Shown in pieces: positions 18,001 through 25,885 of a stretch of 64,000 bases of DNA; the stretch's first letter is position 1, and the number at the start of each line of letters is the position of its first letter. The stretch spans positions 1 to 64,000 of the forward strand of contig JBGCFI010000054.1 of the NCBI GenBank assembly GCA_045106855.1, in the 5' to 3' direction. The notes below the pieces were generated by a model that saw only the letters and a list, made by a program, of their open reading frames with translations, was not told the origin of the DNA and made no database searches. A program made the translations under genes and the position numbers. Source of the DNA: Granulosicoccus sp045106855. GTDB lineage: Bacteria; Pseudomonadota; Gammaproteobacteria; Granulosicoccales; Granulosicoccaceae.

Positions 18001-19190
18001 AAGTCATGCAGATCGATACCAACATGATCAAACGTACCCGCGAATGGCTACTCAACAGACGTGACGGCAATGGGAGTTTCAAACGCAATGAACGTGCGCT
18101 GGACAGCTTCGGAAGAGCACCTGCAGCAACCACAGATGCTTATATTGTCTGGGCATTACTGGAGAGTGGTCAACACCCTGATTCCTTGTCATCAGAGATA
18201 GCTCAGATAAAAGATCAGGCATTTCGTGGCGATGATAGCTACATTGATGCACTAGCCGCTAATATTCTTTATTTGTCCGGCGACAACGAAAGTGCTGAAA
18301 TTCTAGCCAGGAAATTAGTTGTCGCCAGTCATGAAACTGGATCAGTAGATGGCGCGACAACTTCCATAACAGGATCAGGCGGTGATGCTCTAACCATTGA
18401 GACCACTAGCCTGGCGTTACTGGCATGGTTACGCGATGATGAACAGTGGGCCGCTCAGGTTGAAAAATCAATGCAATGGTTGTTCGAAAGAAGCAAAGCG
18501 GGTCGATTTGGCTCTACCCAATCAACTGTATTGGCACTTAAGGCGATTAATACCTATGACGCAGCGCGCGCGGTACCAAAACATCCCGGTGCCGTTCAGC
18601 TATTTATCAATGGTGAAGCATTTGGCCATCCGGTGGCATTCACTAAACATTCAAAAGGGGCAATCGAGTTACCAGATTTTGCGCATGCCGTGACACCGGG
18701 TCAACACAACATCGAACTTCGAATGACTGCTGGAAGCAAAATGCCATTTTCAGTGGAAATTAAATACAACACCTCGTTACCGTCTAACGCAAAACTCCGA
18801 CCAACACAACTGACAACAGAGTTAAGCCACACTTCCATCACCGAGGGCGAACCTCTCGAACTAAGAGCGACAATAAGGTCATTGACTGAAAACGTACCCA
18901 CGCCAATAGCCATCATCGGAATACCAGCAGGCCTGGAGCTACGTCATGAGCAACTTAAAGAACTGGTATCAAATGACAGCATCAGTGCCTACGAAGTCAG
19001 ACAATCAGAACTGGTGCTCTACTGGCGCGCACTCAAAGCCTCTGAAACGCGCCAGCTATCAATCGCTCTAACCGCCGAAATTCCCGGAGACTACACAGCT
19101 CCTGCCAGTCGCATTTATCCCTACTACACCGATGAACAGAAGCACTGGGAAGCTGGCCACGCAATAGAGGTTGTTGCTCGCCAGCGCTAG
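15093..19190 (+). CDS. bacterial alpha-2-macroglobulin with thioester motif
   Basis: A periplasmic protease-trapping protein of 1365 residues. A Sec signal peptide (1-27, ending SRA-A) has no lipobox cysteine, unlike E. coli ECAM. An MG2-like domain follows (YVSTDKPIYREGENVYLRT), then more macroglobulin domains, an A2M domain (TLYWNSGVKTG to TTKMPLNVVANDTIELP) and a thioester domain with GCFEQT, the reactive cysteine being C892. Between about 550 and 640 lies a low-complexity, Ala/Glu/Met/Pro-rich stretch, placed where the protease-cleaved bait region sits in this family. ATG 15093 gives the signal peptide; the upstream 21 codons do not. No penicillin-binding protein 1C gene is adjacent, which sets it apart from the ECAM arrangement and closer to YfaS types. 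Confidence 0.88.
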   Translation: MFARIKTVRLFWITLIFVLLSTTFSRAANEQNPVLPDDLGGAQRFLAYVSTDKPIYREGENVYLRTVILNAGDNTPLEKSDTVIQVKITGPKGDIVHEGRAQGTDSAIGFRWAVPTGTAGGSYTASVTSPNLGFPESERVFDIRAYRAPRLKTQIEFIREGYGPGDEVKATIAIERAEGGIPLRASVTAIARLDGQEIYRSKGLKITQAGFVNTAFSLPEDIVRGEGSLSFVIEDGGVVETASKSLPVLLNKLDISFYPESGELVAGIQNRVYFQALLSNGKPADVQGSIVELNGSTPNLTAITDFKSEHEGRGLFMFTPKKNTQYAALVSSPSGITQPAALPSVQTTGTVIQSSRSAFAFDEAIEFSVASNSTSAPTRITLYKRETLLDSKAIDSSLLQLDAYDAEGVLIATVWDENGHPLAERLIYRHPRFGLNVKLSVSDGPFVPGEEISIDILTTDDHGQPVEAVVGLSVTDDSVLELIEKRQQAPRLPVMVYLENDVLDLADAHVYLDRSDTSAANNIDLLLGTQGWRRFVLVEYAELKKQFPLKTKKIMAEKNQPPPTPMFMRRDAMAGAIQLAMPAAAEQLVAAEMVEEVAQEAPQRKQEPALNNLPIDRLSAEVEAARPAIAVNAPELEIADMDEAGLMIMQAPATTGYIREFAFQAQADRQPNERTDFTETLYWNSGVKTGARDGRATVSFSLSDNITTFRVMADGYARNGAIGSADAVIISVEPFYITTKMPLNVVANDTIELPVTLVNTSTKAIDNASLSVTGKGIDTRNTTPITLAPGQRLRSLIRIVTTKAGTYPITITANAGPYSDTVTRTLNVSPAGFPVNVNAGGLLSSVTPFNKTIAIPKDITDGSLTAIAKVYPSPLASMEEALNALLREPHGCFEQTSSTNYPLVMAQQYFDSHVGINPILIAKSQDLLNVGYEKLIGFESADNGYEWFGANPAHEALTAYGLMQFTDMAKVMQIDTNMIKRTREWLLNRRDGNGSFKRNERALDSFGRAPAATTDAYIVWALLESGQHPDSLSSEIAQIKDQAFRGDDSYIDALAANILYLSGDNESAEILARKLVVASHETGSVDGATTSITGSGGDALTIETTSLALLAWLRDDEQWAAQVEKSMQWLFERSKAGRFGSTQSTVLALKAINTYDAARAVPKHPGAVQLFINGEAFGHPVAFTKHSKGAIELPDFAHAVTPGQHNIELRMTAGSKMPFSVEIKYNTSLPSNAKLRPTQLTTELSHTSITEGEPLELRATIRSLTENVPTPIAIIGIPAGLELRHEQLKELVSNDSISAYEVRQSELVLYWRALKASETRQLSIALTAEIPGDYTAPASRIYPYYTDEQKHWEAGHAIEVVARQR

Positions 19191-19379
19191 AGAGCAGTTG
19201 CGCTCTAGCAAAGCATGAACCTGCAATATATGCTGACTATTCAGATCTTGTCTATCGCGCGGGCAAATCTTTCTCGTAACATAGGCAAACGGAGTAGCCC
19301 CGACCATTAAATTAATTAGTACTTGTATTTGGCACGAAATATGAGGGAATCGTTGCTTCGATCCCGGAGCGACTTTTTC

Positions 19380-20063
19380 ATGCGAACCTGCTTGCCGATA
19401 CTATCGGCGCTAGTATTACTCTCAGCCTGTGACAGTGGTGGCGTCGTTACACATAAAGATACACACTCACACGGTAACATCTCTGGTGTTCGCGAAGGTG
19501 TCTGGCCACCAGAGCCACTGGATATGGAGAACGAGCAGCTACTGCCCGCCCAGCTAAGACCACGCGCTCGGCAGTCCGTTGTAGAGATCGCACGCCGCTC
19601 GGTTATGAACAACCCTGACTTGCTCAGCGCCATTGGCGATGACTACGGGACTTTCGACGCAACGTTGTCTACCTCCAAAGGCGATGATGTCGCAAGCTTC
19701 CTGTTCTACAACTACACAACCGATCAGAGCGTTGAGGCCATTCTCGGTAGAGATGGTTCCGTTAGCGTTCGCACTCAGCCAGCCAGTGAGTGGCAACCCA
19801 CCGAAAACTCGGACGAAGTTGAACAAGCCATCGCCCTTGCGCGCACGTCGCTCGAAGCGGATGGCTTCGTCCTTGACAACCTTGAAGGTACGGCAATGCT
19901 GACCTATCCGGCAAACGCCTCATCAGATAGTGGCACACCAGTTTTCTATGACACGCGCATATTGTATGTCACCTTCGGAAACGGAGATGGCGAGCCACCC
20001 CTATACAGTGCACGTGTAGACATCGGAGCGAAACAGATCAGCGAAGGCGGGCCGATGCGATGA
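19380..20063 (+). CDS. small lipoprotein of unknown function
   Basis: A 227-residue protein with lipobox LSAC at about residues 14-17 (MRTCLPILSALVLLSAC), followed by a short Gly/His-containing linker and an acidic mature domain. No family was recognised. The mature part alternates helical (RQSVVEIARRSVMNN) and beta segments (VFYDTRILYVTFGNGDGEPPLYSARVDIG). GGAG about 10 bases upstream and the lipobox select ATG 19380 over the two upstream ATGs of the same frame. Its stop overlaps the next start by four bases (ATGA), so it is translationally coupled to the amine-oxidase-like gene. A shared role of the pair is likely. Confidence 0.75.
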   Translation: MRTCLPILSALVLLSACDSGGVVTHKDTHSHGNISGVREGVWPPEPLDMENEQLLPAQLRPRARQSVVEIARRSVMNNPDLLSAIGDDYGTFDATLSTSKGDDVASFLFYNYTTDQSVEAILGRDGSVSVRTQPASEWQPTENSDEVEQAIALARTSLEADGFVLDNLEGTAMLTYPANASSDSGTPVFYDTRILYVTFGNGDGEPPLYSARVDIGAKQISEGGPMR

Positions 20064-21880
20064 GTAACTTTAATATGCGATCCCTCACCCTTCATACAAC
20101 TCTCTTAGGCGTGCTTCTGGCAGGCGGGCCCGCGTTCTCAGCCGATGTAGACTGGGAAGGCTGGAAGTTCGACTACAGCACCAATGACAATTCGTCTGGC
20201 CTTGTTTTGAATAACGTTGAATTCGGCGGCAAGCAGATTCTGGACAGAGTCAGCATGCCCGTCATGCGCGTAGAGTATCTTGATGATGCCTGCGGCCCCT
20301 ACGCCGACATTCTGAGCACCCGCGCACTCTCACGAGCCACACAAGGTGCGCCGGAAAGTGTCTGTGACGATCAATCACAGTGCACGCGTACCTATACTCA
20401 AAACGGAGAGAAGATGCTTGAGGTAGGTTCGAATTGGCAGATTGGCGAGTATCAGATTTACCAGACCTACTATTTCAGTGAAAACGGCTACTTTGACGCA
20501 CGTGTCTACAGTCGTGGTTTGCAATGCCTGGTAGATCATTCTCACCACGCTCACTGGGTATTCGACTTCGACATTGACGGACCGGAAAACGATATCGTTT
20601 TGCGAGCAGACGGCAGTGCACCTACCACCGAATTCAACGATTTGCGATCCGAATCGAACGGTTGGCAAATCACGGACAAGGAAACTGGCAGCATCGTCAA
20701 CGTGATACCCGCAGACGATGATGGTTTACCCGATGACTTCTCCAATGTCGATGTCGCTGTACGTGCCTGGCAAAGGGATGAGATCGGACGCTGGCGACTC
20801 GGAGCACGGGGAGAGATCGGCGAGAATTACCTCAACAATCAATCAGTCGATGGCACCGACATCGTTCTCTGGTATGTCACACATTTGCCTCACAGTGCCA
20901 GCGAAGGTCCCGGTATCTGGCATGCATCCGGACCTCGCATTCAAGTAGGCGATGTTACATCTCCTCCTGTTGACCCAGTACCTCCAGTAGATCCACCCAC
21001 GCCCACTGGTGACAATCTCCTGGCAAACGGTGACTTCGAAGCCGGTAAAGCCGCATGGCTTGATTGTGGCCCGGCAACGGCGACCCGTGCAGTATCAGCA
21101 GGCGAAGCCAATGGTTCGCAAGCGCTGCAAATCACCGATGGAGGTTGCCTCTATCAGGAAGTAGTGATAACGATAGGTGTCGACTATACCCTTACCTGCG
21201 ACGCAAACCGAAGTGGCAACAACTGGACGATCATGGAACTGACTTATCTCGACGAGAATTATGAGGCACTGCTATCTCGCGTTGCACAAATCGGCACGGA
21301 GAGCGGTACCACTCGACCTATCGTCGGTGGCACAGCTCCAGCTGGCACCGCTCGCGGATTGGCATTGCTCTACAGTGAGGACGATACACAGTTCGACAAC
21401 TGTGAGTTTGTCCAGGGCACGCCTCCCACTGGACCCGATGTCACTGACCCTACCGATCCTGGAAGTGAAGGTACCAATCTGTTGCGTAATGGAGGGTTTG
21501 AAGTCGCACTGGGAAGCTGGACTTCTTGCGCGGCGAACAACCTGGCAACGGCATCTAACGATGCGGCGGTTGGAAGCGGTGCCCTTGCCCTGCAGGATGG
21601 CGGTTGCCTTTATCAGGAATTTGAAGTCTCACCCGACGCCACGTATGCCATGCAATGCCAGGCAAGAAAAGTGACGGGTAACGAATATACAAGTGTAACC
21701 TTGACGCTGATGGATGAGACGTATGCTGCATTAACTCGAACCGAACTACCCGTCGAGACTAGCGCTTACTCGAACCTGTCCGCCTCATTGACGGCACCAG
21801 AGGCCAGCGTGAGGGGTGCTGTGACTCTGTATAGCGAATCGCCGGGTGTATTCGACGATTGTGCGGTGGTGGTACAATAG
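20060..21880 (+). CDS. secreted copper-amine-oxidase-like protein with two C-terminal carbohydrate-binding-like repeats
   Basis: The 606 residues start with a signal peptide (to about 28, ending AFSA-D). Residues 30-300 resemble the catalytic beta-sandwich of copper amine oxidases: WEGWKFDYS, GLVLNNVEF and MRVEYLDDACGPYADI at the start, GEYQIYQTYYFSENGYFDARV where the cofactor tyrosine sits (GNYDY in true enzymes), DHSHHAHWVFDFDIDG where the HxH copper ligands lie, and DIVLWYVTHLPH near the end. After a Pro/Thr/Asp linker come two similar domains of about 130 residues (from 318 and about 470), each beginning N-L-L-x-N-G-x-F-E and containing GGCLYQE and a conserved cysteine pair; they look like carbohydrate-binding modules. 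The fold assignment is by eye, and activity is uncertain because the Asn and Asp of the cofactor motif are replaced. Confidence 0.7.
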   Translation: MSNFNMRSLTLHTTLLGVLLAGGPAFSADVDWEGWKFDYSTNDNSSGLVLNNVEFGGKQILDRVSMPVMRVEYLDDACGPYADILSTRALSRATQGAPESVCDDQSQCTRTYTQNGEKMLEVGSNWQIGEYQIYQTYYFSENGYFDARVYSRGLQCLVDHSHHAHWVFDFDIDGPENDIVLRADGSAPTTEFNDLRSESNGWQITDKETGSIVNVIPADDDGLPDDFSNVDVAVRAWQRDEIGRWRLGARGEIGENYLNNQSVDGTDIVLWYVTHLPHSASEGPGIWHASGPRIQVGDVTSPPVDPVPPVDPPTPTGDNLLANGDFEAGKAAWLDCGPATATRAVSAGEANGSQALQITDGGCLYQEVVITIGVDYTLTCDANRSGNNWTIMELTYLDENYEALLSRVAQIGTESGTTRPIVGGTAPAGTARGLALLYSEDDTQFDNCEFVQGTPPTGPDVTDPTDPGSEGTNLLRNGGFEVALGSWTSCAANNLATASNDAAVGSGALALQDGGCLYQEFEVSPDATYAMQCQARKVTGNEYTSVTLTLMDETYAALTRTELPVETSAYSNLSASLTAPEASVRGAVTLYSESPGVFDDCAVVVQ

Positions 21881-21954
21881 TTTGACACTGGCATCGGTTG
21901 CCAATTGATGTACCTGTGCAACCGATGTCAGACTAGCTACATGCTAGTTGTCCT

Positions 21955-22263
21955 TTAGTTCTTTTCTTGTGTGCCAGGCAAGTCCAGCGCATTTTTGAGA
22001 ATCGAAAGCTCTGTGCCAAGCTGTCTGGCAGACTCCGCCATCATCGACATGGCCACTTGCAAACGCTCCTGTGGATCACATCCTTGCACTTGCTTGTCAA
22101 ATGACTCTAACAAGGCTCTGCCTGCGGCACACTGCTTGGCGGATCCGCGCGTCAGTTCGATCATCAGCATGGCGCTACGTTTGGCTTCAAACTCCTGCGG
22201 GTTTTCCTGATAGAGTCCGGCCCAATCGTAGAAATCGAATTGGTCAACTGAAGGTTCTGCCAT
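21955..22263 (-). CDS. DUF3135 family protein
   Basis: A 102-residue cytoplasmic protein beginning FDFYDWAGLYQENPQEFEAKR, which matches the start of DUF3135 proteins (FDxW..L...DPE.FE..R), a gammaproteobacterial family of unknown function. The remainder is predicted to be helical, with two cysteines (CAAG and QGCDPQ). It stands alone on the minus strand, convergent with the amine-oxidase-like gene. No operon partner is evident. Confidence 0.8.
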   Translation of the reverse strand: MAEPSVDQFDFYDWAGLYQENPQEFEAKRSAMLMIELTRGSAKQCAAGRALLESFDKQVQGCDPQERLQVAMSMMAESARQLGTELSILKNALDLPGTQEKN

Positions 22264-22403
22264 GTGAGTTCTCGCGATGAGCTGGTTTAACAGTGTTCAA
22301 TTCTGCCCACATGCAGCGAATCTTACTGAGGTGTGGCCCACATCCGCTATCGAGCGACACGCTTTCGGCAACTGCTATTAACAGATTCCATGATTTCGAT
22401 CCC

Positions 22404-22432
22404 AAAAAAAGGAGGGCTCCTTAGTGCCCTCC
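22404..22432 (-). terminator. rho-independent terminator of the DoxX-like/YHS operon
   Basis: Read on the minus strand, the perfect 7-base stem GGAGGGC/GCCCTCC with an 8-base loop is followed directly by seven T residues. It sits about 60 bases after the stop of the YHS gene at 22494. Confidence 0.85.
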
Positions 22433-22433
22433 T

Positions 22434-22468
22434 CCCCACCCAGCAGTGGAGAGGCCTGCTGGGTGGGG
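22434..22468 (-). terminator. 13-base-pair hairpin preceding the terminator
   Basis: CCCCACCCAGCAG pairs perfectly with CTGCTGGGTGGGG around a 9-base loop, one base away from the T-tailed terminator hairpin. It lacks its own T-run. It probably acts as a tandem part of the terminator or protects the 3-prime end of the transcript. Confidence 0.6.
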
Positions 22469-22493
22469 AAACACGCTTTTAACCGCTCGCCAT

Positions 22494-22991
22494 TCAATTC
22501 TTGGCGAGTAGGCCGGCGATGTTAGCGTCCGCCTGTTTGATAAATCCGGGAATATCCTTTAGCCACTTCTTTTTGACATCTTTATCAAAGTTCAAATAGA
22601 GCCTGCCATCGACAATTTCAAAAAGGTCCGGTTCTATTTTTACGAGACCACCTTGAGCGACACCGTACGCACAGTAGCCACCATATTGGGGCGCATAGTC
22701 CTCCGGTGCTGCAATAAATTTTTGCAGATTCTCTTCTGATGCGAACTGCCACGTCGCGCCCATCCATTCTGTTGAATGATTACTCGACCCTTCAGTTGGT
22801 GCCCCCTGCTCAAAATAGGCAACCGTGTCGTAACCGCGGATAGCAATGCCATTAGGCTTGAACCCGAATAACGCTTTTTCAAGCGTGTTAATAGGAGGCG
22901 CTGCGTGTGCCAGGCCGATGTTGGAGAAAAGCAACACCAAAACCAACAGCATTCGGTTTCGCATTGGAGACAAAATTAAGGTATTCATCAT
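22494..22991 (-). CDS. secreted YHS domain protein (paralogue 2)
   Basis: A 165-residue paralogue of the protein at 14162-14659: the mature parts share NTLEKALFG-KPNGIAIRGYDTVAYF, STEWMGATW-FAS-EN, YAPQYGGYCAYGVAQG, LYLNFD and NIAGLLAK. A signal peptide occupies about 1-30. The gene overlaps the preceding DoxX-like gene (ATG within the ATGATG that contains its TGA), so it is translationally coupled to that membrane protein, and a terminator follows. The first copy lacks such a partner, so this copy gives the better clue: an exported YHS protein working with a four-helix membrane protein, possibly in redox or metal handling. Confidence 0.85.
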   Translation of the reverse strand: MMNTLILSPMRNRMLLVLVLLFSNIGLAHAAPPINTLEKALFGFKPNGIAIRGYDTVAYFEQGAPTEGSSNHSTEWMGATWQFASEENLQKFIAAPEDYAPQYGGYCAYGVAQGGLVKIEPDLFEIVDGRLYLNFDKDVKKKWLKDIPGFIKQADANIAGLLAKN

Positions 22992-23539
22992 CGAGTCTCT
23001 GTTGAAAAGGCACGTGACTTGTTTATAAAAAACAACACCACGCCAAGAATAAGAATTGATACTGCCGCACGGAACAGACTGCCACCATCACTTTCACCTT
23101 CGTGCAATACCGCTATTCCTAATGGTGTGAATATATGAAAAAAAGCGGCTCCAGTCATTACCATTGATGCCATCAACCCACCAAACGCATGCACTCGCGC
23201 ACGAAATCGACCTACCACGGCGTTGCCTTGCTTTCTATTTGCCAGCCAGTAGACAATCGGGGATAAAAGTACAATGGATATAAATAGTTCAGCGCTTCCA
23301 ACCGCGTATGCCCCGAACTGTGTGAAAAGATCACCAATAGTGGTACCCAGAATTCCTTTCATCCATTCACCAATCGTTGAAAATATATGCTGCGTATCGG
23401 GATGACTAGAGAATTTGTAGGGAAGTGAGCCAAGGAATATAAAACAGGTCCAGGCTACGATAAGCCATGAAACGATGGTAACGACGAGCCCACCACCTGC
23501 GCTGGCTTCCTGCGCATGTACATCTGATGTGACGTTCAT
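22988..23539 (-). CDS. DoxX-like four-helix membrane protein
   Basis: The 183-residue protein has four predicted membrane segments: VVTIVSWLIVAWTCFIFLG, the AYAVGSAELFISIVLLSPIVYWL region, GLMASMVMTGAAFFHIF and AVSILILGVVLFFI. The LGSLPYKFSSHPDTQHIFSTIGEWM loop after the first helix resembles DoxX-family proteins, whose members associate with redox or thiosulfate-quinone systems. It overlaps the YHS gene by four bases and lies first in a two-gene operon with a strong terminator. The exact role is unknown. Confidence 0.7.
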   Translation of the reverse strand: MNVTSDVHAQEASAGGGLVVTIVSWLIVAWTCFIFLGSLPYKFSSHPDTQHIFSTIGEWMKGILGTTIGDLFTQFGAYAVGSAELFISIVLLSPIVYWLANRKQGNAVVGRFRARVHAFGGLMASMVMTGAAFFHIFTPLGIAVLHEGESDGGSLFRAAVSILILGVVLFFINKSRAFSTETR

Positions 23540-23995
23540 AGTGAAATATCCTGATTGCTTGTGAACTATTGTCCATCGCTTACAGCCTACAGAGAAGACA
23601 GGAGCGACTATCGACTTAATAGCGGTTTGCTATAGCCCTGAATATCGCATCTGGCATTCAACGAATGCGGAACCCAAGACATGCTCAAATCACACAGGGA
23701 ACGCGATGAAAAGCGCGCTGCAATTCATTTCGATGACAATCCAGCTGAACCTTTCCAAATTAAATGCTTAATACACGTGCGTACATATCCGTGGAATAGA
23801 ACTATTCACATTGCTGAATATTAGACTTTAGACAAGTGCGCCCCGAAACTAGACTTTTTACCGCTGTACGCCACACAGCTAAGCCCATTGCCCCGCCTAA
23901 CATGGTTCAAGCGCTAGCCGGCGGCTGTGCGTCCGGATTATTACAAAACGGCCAATTGCTAGTGCGCACCGTAATAGAACAGCAGGTCAAGGCAT
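23540..23995. other. intergenic region, no gene seen
   Basis: Divergent region of 456 bases between the DoxX-like gene and the permease gene. Frames are interrupted. TAGACTTT occurs twice 34 bases apart (near 23823 and 23857), which may mark a regulatory site. AGGTCAAGG just before 23996 is the permease ribosome site. Nothing else was recognised. Confidence 0.45.
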
Positions 23996-24934
23996 ATGGA
24001 AATTCTTAACAACTGGTTGTTGATGGCAGTAATCACCCCAACCTTCTGGGCCATGGCCTGTGTGCTGGATAGTTGTCTGATTGGTAGCAACGTCTATCGC
24101 AAAGCATCCGACGGTGCCATTGTCTCCTGCCTTTTTTGTATCGCCCCTGCAGCTCTGGCGTTGGGTATGGACTTCTCAACACTTACAAGCGTCCTGAACG
24201 TATACGGCATACCTGTGACGGCGATTGCCGCAGGATTAGCATACGCCGCCCACTTGTTTTTCTATTTTCGCAGCTTGCACTGTCTTAATGACGTGTCGGG
24301 CGCAGAGACGTTCATTGCATTAAGTGTGTTGTTCGTTCCATTTTTTGCCTGGGTTTTGCTCGGGGAGAGGTTACCAGGACGGTATTATCTGGCGTTTGTG
24401 ATTGCGGCCTCTGGCGTACTCGTACAATGTTGGCCAATTATTCGCAAAGCAGGCTTGCACTTATTGGCAAACATGCTGGTTACCATGGTTACAGTGTCTC
24501 TTTCCATGGTGCTTCAGTCCAGCGCACTTGAGTCTCATGGGTTTACTGCCTCAACCGTGTTGTTCAACCTGACTGTATTCCTGGTGGCAGTTGTAGCACT
24601 GTTGTCCAATCATAGGACGCGTCGCAGAATGCGTAAACTAATTCGCCGATATCCAGCAGTGCTGGTATTGGGCGAAATATTGGGAGTGCTGGCGGTTGTG
24701 AGCTCTCACAGAGCAACACAACAAGGGCCATCAGTCTCCATAGTAGCACTCATAGAGTGCCTGCTACCGCTAATCATCATAGCCATAAGCTCTGCGCTTA
24801 TTCTCTTTAACCGGTATTGGCCAATGCTATCGCGTCGACACCTGAGAACTCTTAAAATGCAGCTACAGGGAGTTCCGACGAAAATAGGGGCAGTCGCGCT
24901 ACTGATGATCTCACTCTCCATTCTGACCTTTTGA
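23996..24934 (+). CDS. DMT/EamA-like membrane transporter
   Basis: A 312-residue hydrophobic protein with about ten predicted membrane helices in two halves, the length and layout of drug/metabolite superfamily (EamA-type) carriers. Segments include LLMAVITPTFWAMACVL at the start, ETFIALSVLFVPFFAWVLLGERLPGRYYLAFVIAASGVLV, where LGERL is the EamA half-repeat signature, and the C-terminal GAVALLMISLSILTF. A good AGG ribosome site precedes the ATG. It is monocistronic by spacing. The substrate cannot be inferred from sequence or neighbours. Confidence 0.75.
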   Translation: MEILNNWLLMAVITPTFWAMACVLDSCLIGSNVYRKASDGAIVSCLFCIAPAALALGMDFSTLTSVLNVYGIPVTAIAAGLAYAAHLFFYFRSLHCLNDVSGAETFIALSVLFVPFFAWVLLGERLPGRYYLAFVIAASGVLVQCWPIIRKAGLHLLANMLVTMVTVSLSMVLQSSALESHGFTASTVLFNLTVFLVAVVALLSNHRTRRRMRKLIRRYPAVLVLGEILGVLAVVSSHRATQQGPSVSIVALIECLLPLIIIAISSALILFNRYWPMLSRRHLRTLKMQLQGVPTKIGAVALLMISLSILTF

Positions 24935-25115
24935 TCCATCGCCCTGACTTTTCTACCCGTATTTCATCAAACTGCAGGGCGGGATAACACAGGCTATCCT
25001 TCACATATGGCTGCTAGTAATCTCCTTCGGACTGTCAACGTATACTTGGTACGAAAGCAACCTCCCAACCTGGCATACACCAAGGCGTTTCGAGCACAAG
25101 GCATCAAAAGACTAA

Positions 25116-25880
25116 ATGACCTTCCGAACAACACCCACGTATTCCCGCATCCCGATAGATCTGGAAAAGCGCTACCTTGTTGTCGGCGACTTACATGGCC
25201 GCTTCGCAACTCTGACCGATCTACTGGAAAAATCGAAATATGCCCCTGAACGAGACATCCTACTATCCGTAGGTGATCTGATCGACCGTGGTCCACACTC
25301 GGTCGAACTGATCAACTTCTTTTCAGAGCCTGATCGTTACGTCGTGCGCGGTAATCATGAACAGATGGTGCTGAATCCAGACGACTGGTTCGAAGTGTGG
25401 AGTTACCCACCCAACGGCGGACCGGCAACCAGCCAATCCCTTCAAGCGGCAAACCTGGATATCAACTGGCTACAGAACAAGATCATCGAGTATCCTGTCT
25501 GTCTTGATATTGGTGATGATGAGGATCCTGCCGCGTTTCGCATTGTTCACGCTGAGCAGCCATTCGATTGGAGTGAATCTCAATTCCAGAATTTTCTGCA
25601 CACGTCAACATACCTGGATGCCGGTGAGGGACGGCTACTTTGGGGACGTGGCGATATCGAAGCTATTGCTGACGGATTAATCCCCGCGCTACATCCACAA
25701 CGTTCAACCAGGCGATGCTTTTGTGGACACACCCCGATTGATCAGATTGCGGCGGCATATAACACCTACTGGATAGATACGTTTGAAGCAGACACCCTCA
25801 GTTGTATCGATGCAGTAACGCTGGAAGAGTGGTCAGTGCCTGTCAGAGATAATGAATATCCACAATCGATGAAATTCTAG
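25116..25880 (+). CDS. calcineurin-like metallophosphoesterase (PrpA-type protein phosphatase)
   Basis: A 254-residue hydrolase with the ordered motifs of PPP-family phosphatases: GDLHG at 24-28, GDLIDRG at 53-59 and RGNHE at 78-82, which bind two metal ions, followed by the later histidines in RIVHAEQ and FCGHTPI. Relatives such as PrpA and PrpB dephosphorylate serine/threonine or tyrosine residues, or hydrolyse Ap4A. The extra 30-residue loop around DWFEVWSYPPNGG differs from ApaH. The ribosome site at 25116 is weak, so the start could vary by a few residues. Its stop lies five bases from the convergent Nudix gene. Confidence 0.87.
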   Translation: MTFRTTPTYSRIPIDLEKRYLVVGDLHGRFATLTDLLEKSKYAPERDILLSVGDLIDRGPHSVELINFFSEPDRYVVRGNHEQMVLNPDDWFEVWSYPPNGGPATSQSLQAANLDINWLQNKIIEYPVCLDIGDDEDPAAFRIVHAEQPFDWSESQFQNFLHTSTYLDAGEGRLLWGRGDIEAIADGLIPALHPQRSTRRCFCGHTPIDQIAAAYNTYWIDTFEADTLSCIDAVTLEEWSVPVRDNEYPQSMKF

Positions 25881-25885
25881 ATACG

